NCBI RefSeq assembly: GCF_003686955.1
Contig: NZ_RCVM01000002.1
Span: 124,001 to 188,000 of the forward strand
DNA: 64,000 bases
DNA from: Streptococcus hillyeri
Lineage (GTDB): Bacteria; Bacillota; Bacilli; Lactobacillales; Streptococcaceae
Direction: 5' to 3'
The notes below the pieces were generated by a model. The model had not been told where the DNA came from. It saw only the letters and a program-made list of their open reading frames with translations, and searched no databases. Positions 59,731-64,000 of the stretch are shown here, piece by piece (the stretch's first letter is position 1; the number at the start of each line of letters is the position of its first letter). The translations under genes and the position numbers were made by a program.

Positions 59731-61518
59731 ATGAATAATACGATAAAACATAAATTAGAATTACTTCCTGATAGCCCGGGGTGTTATCTCCACAAGGATA
59801 AGAATGGGACGATTATCTACGTCGGTAAGGCTAAAAATTTAAAGAATCGGGTGCGCAGCTATTTCCGTGGAAGTCACGATACCAAGACGGAGTTGTTGGT
59901 ATCAGAAATTGAAGATTTTGAATTTATTGTTACCGAATCTAATATTGAAGCTCTGCTATTGGAAATCAATCTTATTCAAGAAAATCTTCCTAAGTACAAC
60001 ATCAAACTCAAAGACGATAAATCCTATCCGTTTATTAAACTAACGAAGGAGCTCTATCCACGGCTCTTGATTACCCGCCAAGTTAAGAAAAATGATGGGC
60101 TCTATTTTGGTCCATATCCTGATAGTGGCGCAGCCAATGAGATTAAAAAGCTCCTCGATCGAATTTTTCCTTTTAAAAAGTGTAAAAATCCTGCTAATAA
60201 AGTCTGCTTTTATTATCATATCGGTCAATGTAACGCTCACACCATCTGTAAAACCGATAAGGCCTATTGGGATGGTCTGGTAGATGATGTTAAAAACTTC
60301 TTAAATGGTCATGATGATAAAATTGTCAATGATTTGAAAGCTAAGATGATGGCAATGGCAGAGCAGATGGAATTTGAACGGGCTGCCGAATATCGTGATT
60401 TGATAGAGGCAGTAGGTACGCTACGCACCAAGCAGCGCGTTATGAATCAAGACATGCAGGATAGGGATATTTTCGGTTACTATGTTGATAAGGGATGGAT
60501 GTGTGTACAGGTTTTCTTTGTTCGACAAGGTAAGCTCATTCAGCGTGATGTCAATCTGTTTCCTTATTATAACGAAGCTGAGGAAGATTTTTTGACCTAT
60601 CTAGGGCAATTTTATAGCGACAGCAATCATTTAATGCCTCGCGAGATTTTTATTCCTTCAGATATTGATCAAGAATCTGTTGAGGCCCTCGTTTCTGCCA
60701 AAGTGATAAAGCCACAGCGTGGTGAGAAAAAACAACTGGTTGCTCTAGCCACAAAAAATGCGCGTGTTAGCCTCCAGCAAAAGTTTGATTTACTCGAAAA
60801 AGATTTGGTTAAAACACAGGGCGCTATTGAAAATCTTGGAAGTCTGCTTGGCATTGCGACTCCACGTCGTATTGAAGCCTTTGATAACTCCAATATCATG
60901 GGGACCAGTCCAGTTTCTGCCATGGTCGTTTTTGAAAATGGTAAACCCAATAAAAAAGAGTATCGCAAATACAAAATCAAAACTGTTGACGGACCTGATG
61001 ACTATGCTAGCATGAGAGAAGTCATTCGCAGACGATATAGTCGTGTAAAGCGAGACGGCTTAGTGCCACCAGATTTAATTATCATTGATGGTGGGCAAGG
61101 GCAGGTCAATATTGCTAAAGATGTTCTGAAAAATGAGCTCAATATGGTCATTCCTGTAGCAGGTCTTCAAAAAAATGACAAGCACCAGACGCATGAATTG
61201 TTGTTTGGAGAACCTTTAGAAACCATTGACCTTCCAAGAAATTCTCAGGAATTTTTCCTTCTCCACCGCATCCAAGATGAGGTGCACCGCTTTGCCATTA
61301 CCTTCCACCGACAAGTCAGAAGTAAAAACAGTTTTTCTTCAAGATTAGATGGTATTGAAGGATTGGGTCCTAAACGTAAGCAAGCTTTGTTAAAACAGTT
61401 CAAATCCTTGACCGCCATCCAGCAAGCAAGTGCGGAAGAGATTAAAGCTCTAGGAATTCCAGAAAAAGTGGCGGAAGCTGTTTTGGAGAAATTGAATCCA
61501 ACAGAAGAAATGAATTAA
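59731..61518 (+). CDS. uvrC: Excinuclease ABC subunit C
   Basis: A 595-residue nucleotide-excision repair nuclease. The N-terminal GIY-YIG domain contains P-G-C-Y-L-H-K-D and I-I-Y-V-G-K-A-K-N. The UVR motif ([10 protein letters not shown]) lies near residue 210. The C-terminal RNase H-like part has E-A-F-D-N-S-N and I-I-D-G-G, and ends with helix-hairpin-helix I-E-G-L-G-P-K-R-K. The start at 59731 is chosen because the frame's earlier ATG overlaps the promoter. No ribosome site, so initiation is probably leaderless. Confidence 0.95.
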   Translation: MNNTIKHKLELLPDSPGCYLHKDKNGTIIYVGKAKNLKNRVRSYFRGSHDTKTELLVSEIEDFEFIVTESNIEALLLEINLIQENLPKYNIKLKDDKSYPFIKLTKELYPRLLITRQVKKNDGLYFGPYPDSGAANEIKKLLDRIFPFKKCKNPANKVCFYYHIGQCNAHTICKTDKAYWDGLVDDVKNFLNGHDDKIVNDLKAKMMAMAEQMEFERAAEYRDLIEAVGTLRTKQRVMNQDMQDRDIFGYYVDKGWMCVQVFFVRQGKLIQRDVNLFPYYNEAEEDFLTYLGQFYSDSNHLMPREIFIPSDIDQESVEALVSAKVIKPQRGEKKQLVALATKNARVSLQQKFDLLEKDLVKTQGAIENLGSLLGIATPRRIEAFDNSNIMGTSPVSAMVVFENGKPNKKEYRKYKIKTVDGPDDYASMREVIRRRYSRVKRDGLVPPDLIIIDGGQGQVNIAKDVLKNELNMVIPVAGLQKNDKHQTHELLFGEPLETIDLPRNSQEFFLLHRIQDEVHRFAITFHRQVRSKNSFSSRLDGIEGLGPKRKQALLKQFKSLTAIQQASAEEIKALGIPEKVAEAVLEKLNPTEEMN

Positions 61519-61533
61519 TGAGGAGACTTTGAG

Positions 61534-61767
61534 ATGAATGCATACCTTATGTTAATTGTCTTGATCATTTTATTGGTCTTGGTTATTTCAAATTTATGCC
61601 TAAATCCCTTGTCGAAAACCAGTTGGTCAGAGCCTTTGTTTGTTCAGAGAAGTATCGGTGTTGGGATAACCATCAATCTGAAAAACCGCTTGGGATGGTG
61701 GATTTACATGATTGTCTCAGTCGCTTTGGTTATCTTACTAGCTATGGTGCTTCTAGATAAATCTTGA
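61534..61767 (+). CDS. Small two-helix membrane protein (possibly DUF5808-like)
   Basis: A 77-residue protein with helices at about 4-22 and 54-72. A middle segment G-I-T-I-N-L-K-N-R-L-G-W resembles the G-x-T-I-N pattern of DUF5808 membrane proteins. GAGGAGAC precedes the ATG, 15 nt after uvrC, so it is probably co-transcribed. Function unknown. Confidence 0.65.
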   Translation: MNAYLMLIVLIILLVLVISNLCLNPLSKTSWSEPLFVQRSIGVGITINLKNRLGWWIYMIVSVALVILLAMVLLDKS

Positions 61768-61846
61768 AAGTGTAGCTCCGCCATTTCCCTAAACCTTAAA
61801 ATATGATAGAATGTAAGGGTAATCATAAAGAGAAAGAGGAAGTCAG

Positions 61847-62449
61847 ATGAAATTCCTAGAATTAAATAAAAAGCGCCACGCGATTAAGCAATTTAATGAT
61901 CAGCCTGTTGATGTCAAAGATGTGCGCACAGCTATTGAGATTGCAACATTAGCGCCAAGTGCTAATAATATTCAGCCTTGGAAGTTTGTGATTGTTAAGG
62001 AGAAAAAAGCAGAGCTAGCTGAGTTGGCGTATAGTACCAACAAAGACCAAGTTGAAGCTTCTCAATACACCATTGCACTCTTTACAGATACTGATTTAGT
62101 AAAACGGTCACGCAAAATTGCGCGGGTCGGTGTGAAAAATTTGCCAGATGATTTGATTGGTTACTATATGGAAACCTTACCGCCACGATTTGCCCAATTT
62201 ACAGAGCAACATAAGTCAGATTATTTAGCTCTTAATGCTGGTATTGTAGCTCATAACTTGGTTATGGCTTTGACAGACCAAAAGATTGGCTCAAACATCA
62301 TTCTTGGTTTTGATAAGAGCAAGGTCAATGAGATTTTGGAAATTGACAGTCGTTTCCGTCCAGAACTCTTGATTACTGTTGGTTACACTGATCTTAAGCC
62401 AGAACCAAGCTACCGCCTACCAGTTGATGAAGTGATTGAGTATAAGTAA
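61847..62449 (+). CDS. Nitroreductase family protein
   Basis: A 200-residue FMN-dependent NAD(P)H oxidoreductase. The N-terminal K-K-R-H-A-I-K-Q-F and A-P-S-A-N-N-I-Q-P-W-K-F are family hallmarks, and a later N-A-G-I-V-A-H-N-L-V-M-A-L segment is present. Such enzymes reduce nitro compounds, quinones or flavins. AGAAAGAGG precedes the ATG. It may pair functionally with the nearby ACT protein only by position. Confidence 0.88.
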   Translation: MKFLELNKKRHAIKQFNDQPVDVKDVRTAIEIATLAPSANNIQPWKFVIVKEKKAELAELAYSTNKDQVEASQYTIALFTDTDLVKRSRKIARVGVKNLPDDLIGYYMETLPPRFAQFTEQHKSDYLALNAGIVAHNLVMALTDQKIGSNIILGFDKSKVNEILEIDSRFRPELLITVGYTDLKPEPSYRLPVDEVIEYK

Positions 62450-62512
62450 GTGAATTTTCAACTGTGATTGAAACATTTCGCTTATTGCAAAATAGAATGA
62501 GAGGCTAGTACA

Positions 62513-62917
62513 TTGACGAAACCGATTAGGGACTTATCACAATTGTTAGCAGGCATGGAGCCTGTCCTCCGTGATGGTATTTATGTCTATGCCACAGTGA
62601 GCGATGATGTCAGCCTTCCTTGGGATAAGGTTGAAGCAACGGTTCGGGAAGATGAAGGATTGTCCGTTGTCGTAACAGAAGCAGTTGCTGACTCATACAA
62701 CTTGAATAGCCAATTTCGTTCGGCGTGGATTACCTTGATGGTGCATTCAGACTTGGAGGCGGTTGGTTTAACGGCGGCATTTTCAAAAGTGTTAGGTGAG
62801 GCTGGCATATCGTGTAACGTGATTGCAGGAAACTATCATGACCATATCTTGGTACCGTATGAGAAAGCAAATCTTGCACTAGAGACGTTAAAAAAATTAC
62901 AAAATGGATTAGAATAG
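62513..62917 (+). CDS. ACT-domain protein, TTG start
   Basis: A 134-residue protein of the small ACT_7-type family: about 60 residues of open strand-helix pattern, then a second ACT-like part with A-F-S-K-V-L-G-E-A-G-I-S-C-N-V-I-A-G-N. These proteins bind amino acids or act as regulators, with no defined target. Start is TTG at 62513 after GAGAGG (7 nt). pepV starts 9 nt after the stop, suggesting an operon for amino acid or peptide metabolism. Confidence 0.78.
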   Translation: MTKPIRDLSQLLAGMEPVLRDGIYVYATVSDDVSLPWDKVEATVREDEGLSVVVTEAVADSYNLNSQFRSAWITLMVHSDLEAVGLTAAFSKVLGEAGISCNVIAGNYHDHILVPYEKANLALETLKKLQNGLE

Positions 62918-62926
62918 GATAGAACG

Positions 62927-64000
62927 ATGACAATTGATTTTAAAGCAGAAGTTGAAAAACGTAAAGACGATTTGATGGCAGATTTGGTTAGCCTTTTGGA
63001 AATCAATTCTGAGCGTGATGACAGCAAGGCTGACGCTGAGCATCCATTTGGACCTGGACCTGTTAAAGCCTTGGAAAAATTCTTGGAAATTGCAGAGCGT
63101 GATGGCTACAAAACGCGTAATATTGACAACTACGCTGGTGATTTTGAATTTGGTGAGGGCGAAGAAGTTCTCGGTATCTTTGGTCACCTTGACGTGGTGC
63201 CAGCTGGTAGCGGTTGGGATACTGACCCATATAAACCAGTCATCAAAGATGGCAAACTCTATGCGCGTGGGTCATCAGATGACAAAGGTCCTACCATGGC
63301 ATGTTACTATGGCTTGAAAATCATCAAAGAACTTGGTTTGCCAACGTCTAAAAAAGTGCGCTTTGTTGTTGGTACAGACGAAGAGTCTGGATGGGGTGAC
63401 ATGGATTATTACTTTGCCCACAATGGATTGAAAGACCCTGACTTTGGATTCTCACCAGACGCCGAATTCCCAATCATCAATGGTGAAAAAGGAAACATCA
63501 CCGAGTACCTTCACTTCACAGGTGCTAATGCTGGTGAAGCAGTGCTTGAAAGCTTTGCAGGTGGTTTGCGTGAAAACATGGTTCCAGAATCTGCCACAGC
63601 AGTTGTCTCAGGGTTAACAAAAGATGATGTTGAAACTGCTCTTGCTGCCTACGTTAAAGCAGAAGGCTTGCGTGGTGAAGTCGTTGAAGCAGACGGCAAA
63701 TTGTCTGTAACTATTTACGGAAAATCAGCTCACGGTTCAACACCAGAAGCGGGTGTCAACGGTGCAACTCACTTGGCACGTTTCTTGAGTGTGTATGACT
63801 TTGAAGGTGGCGCAAAAGCTTACCTTGAAGTAGCTGGAGAAATCCTTCACGAAGACTTTGCTGGTGAAAAACTTGGTGTAGCCCATACAGATGACAAAAT
63901 GGGTGCCCTTAGCATGAATGCAGGTGTCTTCTCATTTGATAAGTCTAGCGAAGACAATACAATTGCCCTCAACTTCCGTTATCCAAAAGGAACAGATAAA
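62927..64000 (+). CDS. pepV: Dipeptidase PepV, 5' part (runs off the window)
   Basis: The first 358 residues are seen and the frame stays open to the window edge. It is an M20-family dinuclear zinc aminopeptidase/dipeptidase. Ligand region G-H-L-D-V-V-P (His87, Asp89), bridging Asp in S-S-D-D-K-G, and catalytic Glu in T-D-E-E-S-G are intact. It cleaves dipeptides inside the cell. The start is ATG 62927, after AGGATAGAACG, a weak ribosome site. Full length should be near 465 residues. Confidence 0.93.
   Translation, partial: MTIDFKAEVEKRKDDLMADLVSLLEINSERDDSKADAEHPFGPGPVKALEKFLEIAERDGYKTRNIDNYAGDFEFGEGEEVLGIFGHLDVVPAGSGWDTDPYKPVIKDGKLYARGSSDDKGPTMACYYGLKIIKELGLPTSKKVRFVVGTDEESGWGDMDYYFAHNGLKDPDFGFSPDAEFPIINGEKGNITEYLHFTGANAGEAVLESFAGGLRENMVPESATAVVSGLTKDDVETALAAYVKAEGLRGEVVEADGKLSVTIYGKSAHGSTPEAGVNGATHLARFLSVYDFEGGAKAYLEVAGEILHEDFAGEKLGVAHTDDKMGALSMNAGVFSFDKSSEDNTIALNFRYPKGTDK

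Overview
The window is chromosomal DNA of a low-GC Gram-positive coccus, almost certainly a Streptococcus. The evidence is the set and order of housekeeping genes (rpsT, coaA, pdp-deoC-cdd, nox, ldh divergent from gyrA-srtA, guaA, ylxM-ffh, fused glnPH, uvrC, pepV), streptococcal-style LDH, sortase A and GyrA sequences, and BOX-like intergenic repeats. The LDH reads most like those of the S. bovis/equinus (gallolyticus/macedonicus) group as I remember them; the species call is only a guess. No rRNA, tRNA, CRISPR array, prophage or intact insertion sequence was seen.

Layout. 0-2.8 kb: a FlaR-like kinase, rpsT (TTG start), coaA and an RsmC-like methyltransferase. 2.9-10.1 kb: a nucleoside salvage block (pdp, deoC, cdd, a BmpA-type lipoprotein, its ABC ATPase and two permeases). 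10.2-14.9 kb: repeats, NADH oxidase, a nonsense-broken acetyltransferase and L-LDH. 15-24 kb: gyrA-srtA, guaA, GNAT, GntR, ylxM-ffh. 24-30 kb: a second long repeat, glutamine-type ABC transporter (glnQ and an SBP-SBP-permease fusion), a 36-residue membrane peptide, and a Tet(M)-like GTPase with an altered P-loop. 30-40 kb: small redox and xenobiotic-type units with their own regulators (MerR, Rrf2, TetR), several broken. 40-44.5 kb: an AraC regulator divergent from a beta-glucoside PTS and a GH1 phospho-beta-glucosidase. 45.3-48.1 kb: a HAD phosphatase, a YeiH-type membrane protein and an aldo/keto reductase. 48.1-57.8 kb: a glucarate/galactarate catabolic cluster. 57.9-64 kb: a hydrolase, membrane proteins, uvrC, a nitroreductase, an ACT-domain protein and the start of pepV.

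The most coherent accessory system is the hexarate cluster. It has a GntP-type permease, glucarate dehydratase, a talarate/galactarate-type dehydratase, a decayed second glucarate dehydratase, a DapA-family aldolase, glycerate kinase and tartronate semialdehyde reductase. Together they outline hexarate to 5-keto-4-deoxyglucarate to pyruvate plus tartronate semialdehyde to glycerate to phosphoglycerate, with the DapA-family protein in the place GarL holds in enterics. The divergent CdaR-type activator is out of frame because of a third copy of a 7-bp tandem repeat; removing one copy restores the frame exactly.

Other themes are: (i) three long composite BOX-like repeats whose hairpins show compensatory base changes between copies; (ii) five genes whose ATG lies 6-7 nt after a -10 hexamer with no Shine-Dalgarno, so probably leaderless; (iii) six broken genes, three of them by single-base losses in G or A runs or by a short tandem-repeat change.
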